Shown piece by piece: positions 30,956 through 38,589 of a stretch of 48,615 nt of DNA; the stretch's first letter is position 1, and each line of letters starts with the position of its first letter. The DNA is from Patescibacteria group bacterium (GTDB lineage Bacteria; Patescibacteriota; Patescibacteriia; Patescibacteriales; WJLG01): positions 1 to 48,615 of the forward strand of contig JAQTUZ010000009.1 of the NCBI GenBank assembly GCA_028707065.1, read 5' to 3'. Position numbers and translations under genes: made by a program. The notes under the pieces were generated by a model, which was given only the letters and a program-made list of their open reading frames with translations, searched no databases and had not been told where the DNA came from.

Positions 30956-31333
30956 TAAGTATTCTTGCAATAATAACATTGCCGCCACCTCATCGCGCGA
31001 TGCTTTAAGATCCCCTCCCGGCAGGGCATCCGCGGCTTTGCTCGACAAGCGCTCATCGACCAAAACGATTTCTTTCTCCGGCAATTTATCTTTTATCTCT
31101 TCAATAAATTCCAAATACTCCGGTGCTATTCCGTCTTTAAGGCCGCGCATTTTGATCGGCTGGCCGATCACTAAAACATCGGCGTTTTCTTCAACCGCCG
31201 TTTCCACCAAGTCATGCACGCCGCTAACCGTCTTAAAAGGCGTAGCCATTCTGGTTTCGCTGTCGCCCAGCGCCAAACCGACGCGCTTCGCGCCCCAGTC
31301 CACCCCGAGGTAAATTTTTAACTCTAAGCTCAT
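30944..31333 (-). CDS. ruvX: RuvX/YqgF-family nuclease
   Basis: 129 residues, typical length. RNase H-like fold: Y-L-G-V-D-W-G-A-K-R-V-G-L-A at the start (first catalytic Asp), V-L-V-I-G-Q-P-I near 54-61, L-V-D-E-R-L-S-S near 91-98 and S-R-D-E-V-A-A-M (Asp) near 112-119. Known roles: pre-16S rRNA 5' processing, formerly listed as a Holliday junction resolvase. The final D-R-A-stop is encoded by repeat DNA. Probably in one unit with recO downstream (74 bp). Confidence 0.93.
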   Translation of the reverse strand: MSLELKIYLGVDWGAKRVGLALGDSETRMATPFKTVSGVHDLVETAVEENADVLVIGQPIKMRGLKDGIAPEYLEFIEEIKDKLPEKEIVLVDERLSSKAADALPGGDLKASRDEVAAMLLLQEYLDRA

Positions 31334-31342
31334 AAAACACGC

Positions 31343-31484
31343 TTGTCATCCTGAGCGCCGCGCGAAGGATCTATTAAGTAGGAAACACAAACTTTATCGA
31401 CAAAAATTTCTAAAGAAAAAAATTGAATTTCTCGGATAATAGATCCTTCGTTATCCGCCAAGGCGGATTCCTCAGGATGACAAA
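31343..31484. mobile_element. MITE-like element, copy 2 (142 bp)
   Basis: Ends TTGTCATCCTGAG and CTCAGGATGACAA, inner GGATCTAT/ATAGATCC. Sits between map and ruvX and runs up to the map stop. See the copy at 27034-27173. Confidence 0.8.
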
Positions 31485-31488
31485 AAAA

Positions 31489-32316
31489 TTATTCGGTGAT
31501 AACAATATTCCCCTTCTCCGTGATCGCCACGGTATGCTCGAAATGCGCCGAGAGCGAATTATCGGCCGTGACAATGGAAAAGCCATCCGGACCGCTTTTA
31601 GTGTCGGCGCGGCCCATATTCACCATCGGCTCGATGGCGATCACCATGCCCGGCCGCAATTCCGTGTCGCGGATGCCATAGGAAACAAATTCATAATTGA
31701 AAACTTCCGGCTCTTCATGAACCTGATGGCCGACGCCGTGTCCGACCAGATCGCGAACCACCGAGAAACCGGCTTTCTCCACAAAATTTTGCACGGCAAT
31801 GCCCAGCTTGTTCAAAGTTCCGCCCGGCTTGGCTTCTTCAATGGCGATTTCCAAGGCTTTTTTGGTAACCTCGATCAATCTTTTGGCGTTCTTGCCGATC
31901 TTGCCGACCGGAACCGTTAAGGTCATGTCCGTGTAAAAACCGCCCAAGGCCGAATAACGGTTTTTGGCCTTAATTTTCTCGGCCGCGCGGCCTCCAACCG
32001 GATATTCCATGCCCAAATCCAGGCCAATAATATCGCCTTCTTTGAGTATGCGCCCCGGGATCGGCAGCCCGTGCACAATCTCGTTATTGATCGAGGCGCA
32101 TAAGGCGGTCGGAAAAAACCGGCCGTTAGCCACTTCATAATTTTTAAACGAAGGCCGGCCGCCGGCGGAGTCGATTAATTCGCAGGCCAAATTTTCCAAT
32201 TTTTCCGTGCTGACTCCGGGTTTGACTTCGGCGGCGATCCGGCGCAAAATTCGGGACAATATCTTGCCGCCGGCCCGAAGCACGATTATTTCATCTTTAG
32301 TCTTGATGGTAATCAT
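31489..32316 (-). CDS. map: Methionine aminopeptidase, type I
   Basis: 275 residues. Removes the initiator Met from new proteins. The five metal ligands are visible: Asp in I-G-L-D-L-G, Asp in F-Y-T-D-M-T, His in G-H-G-V-G-H, Glu in A-I-E-P-M and Glu in F-E-H-T-V-A. Between the two Asp ligands there are about 30 residues (Y-P-V-G-G-R-A-A-E-K-I-K-A-K-N-R) instead of the usual ten or so, an insertion near the active site. Separated from adk by 185 bp with a repeat hairpin, but in the canonical secY-adk-map order. Confidence 0.95.
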   Translation of the reverse strand: MITIKTKDEIIVLRAGGKILSRILRRIAAEVKPGVSTEKLENLACELIDSAGGRPSFKNYEVANGRFFPTALCASINNEIVHGLPIPGRILKEGDIIGLDLGMEYPVGGRAAEKIKAKNRYSALGGFYTDMTLTVPVGKIGKNAKRLIEVTKKALEIAIEEAKPGGTLNKLGIAVQNFVEKAGFSVVRDLVGHGVGHQVHEEPEVFNYEFVSYGIRDTELRPGMVIAIEPMVNMGRADTKSGPDGFSIVTADNSLSAHFEHTVAITEKGNIVITE

Positions 32317-32357
32317 TAATTTAAAAAAGTCTTTGCGATTTTAAGATACTTAATCGG

Positions 32358-32462
32358 GTAATTAGTTAATTAGTTACTTAGTTTAAAAATAGATAAGCTT
32401 CATTATTATCCGTGAACTTCGTTGCGATACAACTAAGTACCTAATTAACTAAGCGACTAATA
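32358..32462. repeat. Word-repeat hairpin (TTAGTTAA/TTAGTTAC family)
   Basis: Left arm 32358-32383 (AATTAGTT, AATTAGTT, ACTTAGTT), right arm 32430-32462. Loop about 46 bp. Between map and adk. Confidence 0.85.
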
Positions 32463-32501
32463 ACCCCTGCCATACTTTCAAATTTTAAAAATCCGTGAAG
32501 T

Positions 32502-33161
32502 TTAACGCCGCACTTTATCCAGATTGCTTAGGATATCTTTTTCAACTTTAGCGATATTCTGCTCGCCGTTTATCCGAAATAACATATTCCTCGAGGAAAA
32601 ATAATTCAAAACCGGATCATTCTCGCGGTGAAAATTACGCAAGCGGCGGGAAATCGACTTTGGCTCATCGTCAGGACGGCGCTCAATTTTATGGCCGCAA
32701 GAATCGCAGACCCCCTTCTCGCGCGGAGGATTTACTCCAAGATGATAGGTCCGGCCGCAAGCGTAACAGACTCGGCGCTTGCCCAGGCGTTTTCTCGCTT
32801 CTTGCGCGCTGATATAGATATAAAAAACCAGCACATCTTTTTCTCCTTCATGAAATTCGCGCAAAATTTCTTCCAGGATGCGGATCTGTTTAAAGTGCCG
32901 GGGGAAACCGTCAAGAATAAAACCTTTTTTAGTGTCAGGCTGGCGCAGCCGTTTTTCCATCACTCCTCTCATTAACTCATCGGACACCAAACTCCCTTGA
33001 TCCATTTTTTTCTTGATCGCTTTTCCGATCTTGGTTTTATTTTTTATTTCCAGGCGCAATAACTCGCCCCCGGAAATAGCCGGAATTTTCAACCGTTCGG
33101 CTAATTTATCGGTTTGCGTTCCCTTGCCCGACCCGGGAGGACCCATAAAAATTAATATCAT
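32502..33161 (-). CDS. adk: Adenylate kinase with zinc-binding lid
   Basis: 219 residues from the ATG at 33161, which has AGAGG 7 bp upstream; ATGs at 33179 and 33185 are alternatives. Balances ATP, ADP and AMP. P-loop G-P-P-G-S-G-K-G-T at 7-15, D-G-F-P-R at 84-88, lid with four Cys at about residues 132, 135, 152 and 155 (C-x2-C...C-x2-C), the Gram-positive-like zinc form. Follows secY in the usual spc order, but two unknown genes intervene. Confidence 0.95.
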   Translation of the reverse strand: MILIFMGPPGSGKGTQTDKLAERLKIPAISGGELLRLEIKNKTKIGKAIKKKMDQGSLVSDELMRGVMEKRLRQPDTKKGFILDGFPRHFKQIRILEEILREFHEGEKDVLVFYIYISAQEARKRLGKRRVCYACGRTYHLGVNPPREKGVCDSCGHKIERRPDDEPKSISRRLRNFHRENDPVLNYFSSRNMLFRINGEQNIAKVEKDILSNLDKVRR

Positions 33162-33236
33162 CTTCTTCCTCTTTTTCATGTTCATTGCTTAAAAAATCAT
33201 TAACTGATATTTATCAAATTAAGATTTAAAAATTAT

Positions 33237-33273
33237 GCCGACGTAAAGTCGGCATCCCGAGCTTGCCTCGGGA
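33237..33273 (-). terminator. Tandem hairpins, likely terminator
   Basis: GCCGAC/GTCGGC and TCCCGAG/CTCGGGA side by side; in the minus direction ATAATTTTTAAAT follows. Lies between the 130-residue gene and adk. Confidence 0.7.
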
Positions 33274-33285
33274 AGAATTAATAAA

Positions 33286-33678
33286 TTATCTGCCAAAACC
33301 CAAAGGTTTAGCTGGAGGTTTGATTCCCGGCGTACCAGCCGCCGAGGCATAATCGCTTTTCTTGGCGAAACCGGTCCTGGCCGAACCGTACCTCCCCTTG
33401 GCAAAACCGAGTTTGCTTCTAACTTTGCCAACCGCCGCCCGGCCGACTTCGCCTTCGGTGGTTCCGCCCACCAAAGAAACGCGGGAACGGCTCTCCACTT
33501 CGCCGCCGGCAAAAGCCGAGCGGGAAGTTCGATAACCGGTCACACCTTCTTCTCCGGAACGACGGGTGAGAAAAATATTTATTTTCTTTTTTTGCTCAGC
33601 CATTTTTTCGGCCTCAACTTTCTCCCGATAGGTCAGCGGCTTTCCCTCTTTGGCTATTTTTTTTGCCGGACTAAACAT
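33286..33678 (-). CDS. Hypothetical basic protein, Gly/Arg/Ser-rich
   Basis: 130 residues. N-terminal helix rich in Lys and Glu (T-Y-R-E-K-V-E-A-E-K-M-A-E-Q-K-K-K), then a low-complexity region with Gly, Arg, Ser and Ala (G-R-Y-G-S-A-R-T-G-F-A-K-K), probably disordered; no Cys. Lies 3 bp after the 97-residue gene and before adk, downstream of secY, so probably co-expressed with translation genes; RNA binding is possible but only inferred from charge. Confidence 0.6.
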   Translation of the reverse strand: MFSPAKKIAKEGKPLTYREKVEAEKMAEQKKKINIFLTRRSGEEGVTGYRTSRSAFAGGEVESRSRVSLVGGTTEGEVGRAAVGKVRSKLGFAKGRYGSARTGFAKKSDYASAAGTPGIKPPAKPLGFGR

Positions 33679-33681
33679 AGA

Positions 33682-33975
33682 TTAACCGCTTAAATGCTCT
33701 AAAATTTTCATTACCAATTCCATATCCCAATGAGTCAAGCTCCGATCGCCTGTTCTGATCTTTTCCCAAATATGAAACCTGGCCGAATGATCCAATCCGC
33801 CTCGACGGATGACCTCTTCGTAAGGATCGAGAGCGTCAACGATCAGGTCGATATCATTCCTGATGTTTTTATATTCGGACTTAAAGGTGATCTCGGTTAA
33901 CTTGTGCCTAAAACCGAGGTGGGGGTCATTAAGCCTGAAATCCGGGCCCGGACCAGGCAATCGGGCAGTATCCAT
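33682..33975 (-). CDS. Hypothetical small acidic/basic protein after secY
   Basis: 97 residues from the ATG at 33975 (M-D-T-A-R-L-P-G-P-G-P-D-F). Mostly helical: K-N-I-R-N-D-I-D-L-I-V-D-A-L, E-E-V-I-R-R-G-G-L-D-H, W-D-M-E-L-V-M-K-I-L-E-H-L. No family recognised. Forms a two-gene unit with the 130-residue gene; both are inserted between secY and adk, which are usually adjacent. Confidence 0.6.
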   Translation of the reverse strand: MDTARLPGPGPDFRLNDPHLGFRHKLTEITFKSEYKNIRNDIDLIVDALDPYEEVIRRGGLDHSARFHIWEKIRTGDRSLTHWDMELVMKILEHLSG

Positions 33976-34063
33976 AAAATTAAAACACTCAATTGACAAT
34001 GCTAATTATCAATTGAAATATTATGACTTACTGTCTAATCATAGCACAAAATCACCCGACAAA

Positions 34064-34087
34064 AAAGCCCCCAAGGGGCTTTATACT
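34064..34087 (-). terminator. Terminator at the end of the ribosomal-protein/secY cluster
   Basis: AAAGCCCC / GGGGCTTT with loop CAA; TTTTTT follows in the minus direction. About 30 bp past the secY stop. Confidence 0.9.
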
Positions 34088-34114
34088 AAATATTTTATAC
34101 TTCATACCAATATC

Positions 34115-35374
34115 CTACATTCCTTCGTACTCCCGCATCGTCAACTGCGCTTCGATCTGTTTGACCATATCGATCACTACGGCGACCACGATCAAAATGC
34201 TGGTACCGCCGATCGCCAGTGAACCGATATTAGTGAAGGCTTTGATGATCAGGGGCAAGACGGCGATCAAGCCCAAAAATAAGGCGCCGACTAAAATTAT
34301 CTTATAAGTCGTATTAGCCAGATATTCCTGCGTATGCAATCCCGGGCGAATCCCGGGGATAAAAGCCCCCTGCTTCTGTAAATTTTCGGCGATCCGGTCC
34401 GGATGGAAAATAACTTCGGTATAAAAATAGGTGAAAGCAAAAACCAAAACAAAATACATAATGCCGTAGATCAGCTGGTTGTTCCAAGCTTGAATGATCC
34501 ATTCGGCAAAATTAGCAATCCATTCGGTCCGAGCCTTAACAAAAAATTGCGCGATCATTTGCGGGAAAAGGATCACGGAAATAGCGAAGATGATCGGGAT
34601 GACGCCGCCCATATTAACGCGAAGCGGCAAATGAGTGGTGGTGCCGCCGAAAGTCCGGTTGCCGCGGATCTGGCGGGCATGCTGGACCGGAATATTTCGC
34701 TGGCCCTCGTTGATAATAACAATGCCGATGACGGTGATCACGGCCACAATCACAAAAGCTAAAATAGTGAAAAGTTTGGAAGGGTCGTAAACGCTGAAAG
34801 TCTGCATTACGCTTTGGGGCAAGTCGGCGACGATACCGGCAAAGATCATCATCGAGATGCCATTGCCGATCTTTTTCTCGCTGATCAACTCGCCAAGCCA
34901 CATCAAAAAAATAGTGCCGGAAGAGGTTACCAGCATGATCGAAAGAATATCAAAAGCGCTGACATCTCCCAAATATTGCCGTAGCATGGCAACCATGCCA
35001 TAAGATTGGAGCATGGCTAAAGGAACGGTCAGCCAGCGGGTCCACATCGTAATCTTCTGGCGGCCAACCTCGTCTTTCTGCATTTCTTCCAATGACGGGA
35101 CGATCATGGCCAAAAGCTGGAAAATAATCGAGGAAGTGATATAAGGGCCAACGCCCATCAAAACTACGGAAAAATTGCTCATTCCTCCGCCGGAAAATAA
35201 ATTCAAAAGTCCCAGGGCCTGGCTGGAAGAAAATAAATTTTGCATGGCAGCCACGTCAACGCCGGGAATCGGAATATGCGCGACAAAACGATAAATCGCC
35301 AATAAACCCAAAACAAAAAGAATATTGTTCCTCAAATCGCGGGCTTTCCAAATTTTCTCAACTTTATCCCACAT
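34115..35374 (-). CDS. secY: Protein translocase subunit SecY
   Basis: 419 residues with ten hydrophobic segments. Channel of the Sec system, moving proteins out through the membrane. Family marks: H-I-P-I-P-G-V-D at about 33-40 (start of the plug region), G-I-M-Y-F-V-L-V-F-A-F-T-Y-F-Y and R-P-G-L-H-T-Q-E-Y-L near 335-345. Complete; slightly shorter than E. coli SecY (443). Last gene of the cluster, ended by a terminator. Confidence 0.97.
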   Translation of the reverse strand: MWDKVEKIWKARDLRNNILFVLGLLAIYRFVAHIPIPGVDVAAMQNLFSSSQALGLLNLFSGGGMSNFSVVLMGVGPYITSSIIFQLLAMIVPSLEEMQKDEVGRQKITMWTRWLTVPLAMLQSYGMVAMLRQYLGDVSAFDILSIMLVTSSGTIFLMWLGELISEKKIGNGISMMIFAGIVADLPQSVMQTFSVYDPSKLFTILAFVIVAVITVIGIVIINEGQRNIPVQHARQIRGNRTFGGTTTHLPLRVNMGGVIPIIFAISVILFPQMIAQFFVKARTEWIANFAEWIIQAWNNQLIYGIMYFVLVFAFTYFYTEVIFHPDRIAENLQKQGAFIPGIRPGLHTQEYLANTTYKIILVGALFLGLIAVLPLIIKAFTNIGSLAIGGTSILIVVAVVIDMVKQIEAQLTMREYEGM

Positions 35375-35376
35375 AG

Positions 35377-35456
35377 ATCATGGAGCATGAGAGCATAGAG
35401 CATAGAGCATGAAGTCGATTCAGAACTGCTCTTTGTTCTTTGCTCTATGTTCTAAA
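35377..35456. repeat. Word-repeat hairpin (AGAGCAT family)
   Basis: Left arm 35377-35412 (GGAGCAT, GAGAGCAT, AGAGCAT, AGAGCAT), right arm 35423-35456 (TGCTCTT, TGTTCTT, TGCTCTA, TGTTC). Between rplO and secY. Confidence 0.88.
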
Positions 35457-35465
35457 TATCCAATA

Positions 35466-35882
35466 CTACTTTTTAAGTCCAGCCGCAATCGATTGATTGA
35501 GCTTTATCGCTTTGTCGAATTCAATCTTCACTTCCAATTTCTCCTTACCTAAAACTTTCACGGGCTTTTGCGCGTCAGCAATCAAACCTTTGGCAAACAA
35601 AGTCGCCACCGAGACCGTCTCGCCGTCCTTGAAATTTTTATTGATTACCGCGACCTTAACCACTTGATTTTTCGGCGCGAGCGAGCGGAAGCCGCCGATC
35701 TTCGGCGTCTGTAAAATATGCGGGCGCATACCCAAGCGCTTTAAACCGGTCACGCCGGAACGGGAATTCTGGCCCTTCTGCCCCTTGCAACAATAAGTGC
35801 CGTGGCCGGAACCATTGCCCCTGCCCACGCGCTTGATCTTTTTCTGCCCCCTTTTAGCTTTAATATTATTAAGAGATAACAT
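35466..35882 (-). CDS. rplO: Ribosomal protein L15 (uL15)
   Basis: 138 residues, near usual. N-terminal R-V-G-R-G-N-G-S-G-H-G-T-Y-C-C-K-G-Q-K-G-Q is the conserved Gly-rich rRNA-binding tail; C-terminal V-K-V-L-G-K-E-K-L. The only space between it and rpsE is 42 bp, so rpmD (L30) is absent. Confidence 0.96.
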   Translation of the reverse strand: MLSLNNIKAKRGQKKIKRVGRGNGSGHGTYCCKGQKGQNSRSGVTGLKRLGMRPHILQTPKIGGFRSLAPKNQVVKVAVINKNFKDGETVSVATLFAKGLIADAQKPVKVLGKEKLEVKIEFDKAIKLNQSIAAGLKK

Positions 35883-35883
35883 A

Positions 35884-35946
35884 TTTGGAATATGGAATTT
35901 GGAATATGGAATTTCCCAAATTTTTTACTTTTTACTTATTACTTCT
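35884..35946. repeat. GAATATG/GAATTTG words followed by TTACTTATTACTT words
   Basis: 35884-35915: four 7-bp words GAATATG/GAATTTG. 35917-35946: ACTTTTTACTTATTACTT. Read on the minus strand the second part gives GTAATAAGTAAAAAGTAA, which encodes the final V-I-S-K-K and stop of rpsE. Confidence 0.8.
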
Positions 35947-36617
35947 GCCTTCTTATTTTCAGTCTTATTATTATTTTCAACTCTCTTCAAGCTCTTCAAA
36001 GCTTCAATCGTGCAGGCCGCATTACTTAATTTGCTTTTGGAACCCAGGATCTTGGAAGTGATATTCTTGACTCCGGCCAATTCCAAAATAATTCTCACCA
36101 CGCCGCCGGCGATAACGCCCTTGCCTTTGGCGGCCGGCTTGAACAGGATCTTGGCGGCGCAATACTTATTATACACCTGGTGCGGAATAGTATCATTAAC
36201 CAAGGGTACGTCGATAATTTCTTTTCTGGCTTGATTGACCGCTTTCTTTACGGCCGCGGTAACGTCCGCGCCCTTGCCCACGCCGGTGCCGATCTTGCCC
36301 TTATGATCGCCGATCGCCACGCAAACGCGGAAACGCATTCTTTTGCCGCCGGCCATAACGCGCGTCACCCGGGCAATATCCAAAATTCTCTCGTCAAATT
36401 CGTCTCTTTTTTCCAATTTCAAGCCGCCCTTCTTAAAACCGAAGGTTTTTCGCGAGCCCTTTCCTTTTTCCACCGCAATCCCCTTGCCTGCCGGACCTTT
36501 TACTTCTAACGGTGCGGCCGGCCCGACGATTTCTTCAACCTCTTCAGGGACGATCGCTTCCGGTTCGATAGCAACCGCTTCCGGGACCTCTTCTATTTTC
36601 TTATCTTCTGTTATCAT
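35925..36617 (-). CDS. rpsE: Ribosomal protein S5 (uS5) with acidic N-terminal extension
   Basis: 230 residues against about 165 usual. Residues 1-45 are a Glu/Pro/Ala-rich extension and about 45-70 are Lys/Gly-rich. Then the S5 domain: V-T-R-V-M-A-G-G-K-R-M-R-F, G-D-H-K-G-K-I-G-T-G-V-G-K-G, and the second fold V-I-A-G-G-V-V-R. Part of the decoding-site proofreading region. The C-terminus ends in repeat-encoded V-I-S-K-K. Confidence 0.96.
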   Translation of the reverse strand: MITEDKKIEEVPEAVAIEPEAIVPEEVEEIVGPAAPLEVKGPAGKGIAVEKGKGSRKTFGFKKGGLKLEKRDEFDERILDIARVTRVMAGGKRMRFRVCVAIGDHKGKIGTGVGKGADVTAAVKKAVNQARKEIIDVPLVNDTIPHQVYNKYCAAKILFKPAAKGKGVIAGGVVRIILELAGVKNITSKILGSKSKLSNAACTIEALKSLKRVENNNKTENKKAEVISKK

Positions 36618-36627
36618 ATAAATAATT

Positions 36628-36692
36628 TTGTTCTATGTTCCATGCTCTTTGCTCTTTTTAATTAAGATCATAGATCAAAGAGCAAAGATCAG
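36628..36692. repeat. Word-repeat hairpin (TTGTTCTA/TGCTCTT family)
   Basis: Left arm 36628-36656, right arm 36664-36692 (AAGATCATAGATCAAAGAGC). Very short loop. Between rplR and rpsE. Confidence 0.85.
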
Positions 36693-36706
36693 TTTTATTT
36701 AAATTA

Positions 36707-37063
36707 CTAAAACTTTAATCCTCCCGCTCTCGCCGCCTCGGCCGCCGCCTTGATCCGGCCGTGAAACTTATAAAAACTCTTATCAAAAACTACTTGGCTG
36801 ATTTTCTTGGCGACGGCTTTCTTGGCCAAAAGTTTACCCAATTCAGCCGCCATCTCGATCTTGTTCAATTTTTTGATTTTAATTTCCCGGACTCCCGCAC
36901 TAACCAAAGTTTTACCAGCTTCATCGTCGATCAACTGTAAAAACATGCCGCGATTGGAACGAAAAACCGAAAAACGCGGGCACTCCGCCGTGCCTTCGAT
37001 CTTGGCGCGAATTCTCGCATGCCGTCTGATTCTCTTTGTTTGTCTCACTATCTGTCTATTCAT
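36707..37063 (-). CDS. rplR: Ribosomal protein L18 (uL18)
   Basis: 118 residues, usual length. R-I-R-R-H-A-R-I-R-A-K-I-E-G-T near the start, P-R-F-S-V-F-R-S-N-R, and the end G-R-I-K-A-A-A-E-A-A-R-A-G-G-L-K-F are family marks. Binds 5S rRNA with L5. Confidence 0.97.
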   Translation of the reverse strand: MNRQIVRQTKRIRRHARIRAKIEGTAECPRFSVFRSNRGMFLQLIDDEAGKTLVSAGVREIKIKKLNKIEMAAELGKLLAKKAVAKKISQVVFDKSFYKFHGRIKAAAEAARAGGLKF

Positions 37064-37067
37064 AAAT

Positions 37068-37096
37068 TTATTCTTACTTCTAACTTCTTACTTCAA
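37068..37096. repeat. TTACTTC words between rplF and rplR
   Basis: TTCTTAC, TTCTAAC, TTCTTAC, TTCAATT: four 7-bp direct words. No strong inverted arm. Confidence 0.6.
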
Positions 37097-37642
37097 TTAT
37101 TCGCTCTTTACTGCCGCCTTGCCTTCCTTTCTCCTGATCACTTCATCGACATATTTAATCCCCTTACCCTTGTAAGGTTCGGGTTTTTTGATATTTCTGA
37201 TCTGATTGGCGATCTCCCCCAGCAATTCCTTGTCCGCGCTGCTCACCGTAATGACATTTTCCTCGACTTTTGCGTCAATCGCGGCCGGCAATTCGAAAAC
37301 GACCGGATGGGAATAACCGACTTCAAAAGTTAATTTTTTGCCCGAGCCTTGAACCTTGAAACCAACGCCGTTGATTTCCAATTTTTTCTCGAAGCCGTCT
37401 TTGACGCCAATCACCATATTTCTGATCAAATTCCAATACAGGCCCCAGAGCGCATTTTCTCTTTTATTTTTAGGGTTAATGATACTGACGTAAATTTCGC
37501 CATTCTCCGCTTTTACGGCAATCTGCGGAATCAATTTTCTTTTCAGTTCGCCCTTCGGGCCTTTCACGGTCACTAAATCGCCTTCAATCTTCACTTGAAC
37601 GTCAGCCGGGATCTTAATTGGTAATTTTCCTAAACGGGACAT
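37097..37642 (-). CDS. rplF: Ribosomal protein L6 (uL6)
   Basis: 181 residues, usual length. Two L6 folds; signature at the end P-E-P-Y-K-G-K-G-I-K-Y. Start M-S-R-L-G-K-L-P-I-K-I-P. Located near the GTPase centre of the large subunit. Confidence 0.97.
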   Translation of the reverse strand: MSRLGKLPIKIPADVQVKIEGDLVTVKGPKGELKRKLIPQIAVKAENGEIYVSIINPKNKRENALWGLYWNLIRNMVIGVKDGFEKKLEINGVGFKVQGSGKKLTFEVGYSHPVVFELPAAIDAKVEENVITVSSADKELLGEIANQIRNIKKPEPYKGKGIKYVDEVIRRKEGKAAVKSE

Positions 37643-37650
37643 ACATTTAT

Positions 37651-37711
37651 TTTAATCCCCTCTCGGGAGGGGTGCCGCGATTGAAATGAGCGGCGGGGTG
37701 GGTTTTCAGAA
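37651..37711. repeat. Palindromic element, 61 bp, copy A
   Basis: TTTAATCCCCTCTCGGGAGG then GGTGCCGCGATTGAAATGAG and a G/T-rich tail. One mismatch against 38491-38551. CCCCTC/GAGGGG hairpin. Between rpsH and rplF. Confidence 0.88.
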
Positions 37712-37753
37712 ATTGGGGATTAAACCACTATTTAAATAATTATTCTTCAATTC

Positions 37754-38170
37754 TTAATAGATTTCGCAAAGCACTTCTCCGCCGATCTTCTGTTTCTTGG
37801 CTTCTTTGGCGGTCATCAAGCCCCGGGAGGTGGAAACAATAGCCGTGCCCATGCCGTTCAAAACCACCGGCATCTTATCTTTGCCGGCATAAACGCGCAA
37901 ACCCGGTTTGCTGACCCGCTGAATCGAGCTGATCGCCGGACGGCCGCTTTTCTTATATTTCAAAACTATCTTCAATTCCTTGAAGGCTCCATCAGCTTTG
38001 GCTTTGGCGTTTTCGGCGCCAAGAATCTCGAACTTCTGAATCCAGTTCTCGCTTTCCAGTATCTTAGCGATCTCTTGCTTGATCTTGCTCGACGGCAAAG
38101 AGAGCTCGCTAATTCCGGCAGCGGCCGCGTTCCTGATTCTTGTTAGCATATCTCCTATTGGATCGGTCAT
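37754..38170 (-). CDS. rpsH: Ribosomal protein S8 (uS8)
   Basis: 138 residues. Start T-D-P-I-G-D-M-L-T-R-I-R-N-A; C-terminal signature S-T-S-R-G-L-M-T-A-K-E-A and G-G-E-V-L-C. Binds the centre of 16S rRNA and organises the platform. Confidence 0.97.
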   Translation of the reverse strand: MTDPIGDMLTRIRNAAAAGISELSLPSSKIKQEIAKILESENWIQKFEILGAENAKAKADGAFKELKIVLKYKKSGRPAISSIQRVSKPGLRVYAGKDKMPVVLNGMGTAIVSTSRGLMTAKEAKKQKIGGEVLCEIY

Positions 38171-38190
38171 ATGTGTTTGAAAAAAATGAT

Positions 38191-38268
38191 TCTGTTATTG
38201 TTCTTTGCTCTTTGCTCTCTGTTCTTTCGAAAAAACAACCGAACAAAGATCAAAGAACAAAGAGCAGT
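38191..38268. repeat. Word-repeat hairpin (TTGCTCTTTGTTC family)
   Basis: Left arm 38191-38228, right arm 38239-38268 (CGAACAAAGATCAAAGAACA). Between rpsN and rpsH. Confidence 0.87.
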
Positions 38269-38295
38269 TATAAATATATTATGTATTTTACCCGC

Positions 38296-38481
38296 CTACC
38301 ACGAGGCTCTTTTTATTCCCGGCAATTCTCCCTTTTCAGCCAACTCGCGAAAGCAAATGCGGCACAATTCAAAATCACGCATATAGCCGTGATTGCGGCC
38401 GCAGCGCCAGCACCGTCTGATCTTCCGGGTGGAAAATTTCGGTTTTCTTTTCGCTTTGACTATTAATGCTGTTCGAGCCAT
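38296..38481 (-). CDS. rpsN: Ribosomal protein S14, zinc type (uS14)
   Basis: 61 residues, the short form. Zinc site C-W-R-C-G-R-N-H-G and [10 protein letters not shown], with C-x2-C...C-x2-C. C-terminal G-I-K-R-A-S-W is the family end. Part of the small-subunit head. Confidence 0.97.
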   Translation of the reverse strand: MARTALIVKAKRKPKFSTRKIRRCWRCGRNHGYMRDFELCRICFRELAEKGELPGIKRASW

Positions 38482-38490
38482 ATCCTTGAA

Positions 38491-38551
38491 TTTAATCCCC
38501 TCTTGGGAGGGGTGCCGCGATTGAAATGAGCGGCGGGGTGGGTTTTCAGAA
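38491..38551. repeat. Palindromic element, 61 bp, copy B
   Basis: Same as 37651-37711 with C to T at the fourth base of the hairpin loop side. Starts 10 bp before rpsN. The two copies are about 840 bp apart. Confidence 0.88.
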
Positions 38552-38589
38552 CTATTTTTTTCTTTAAAAATTAATAAATGATAACTGTT

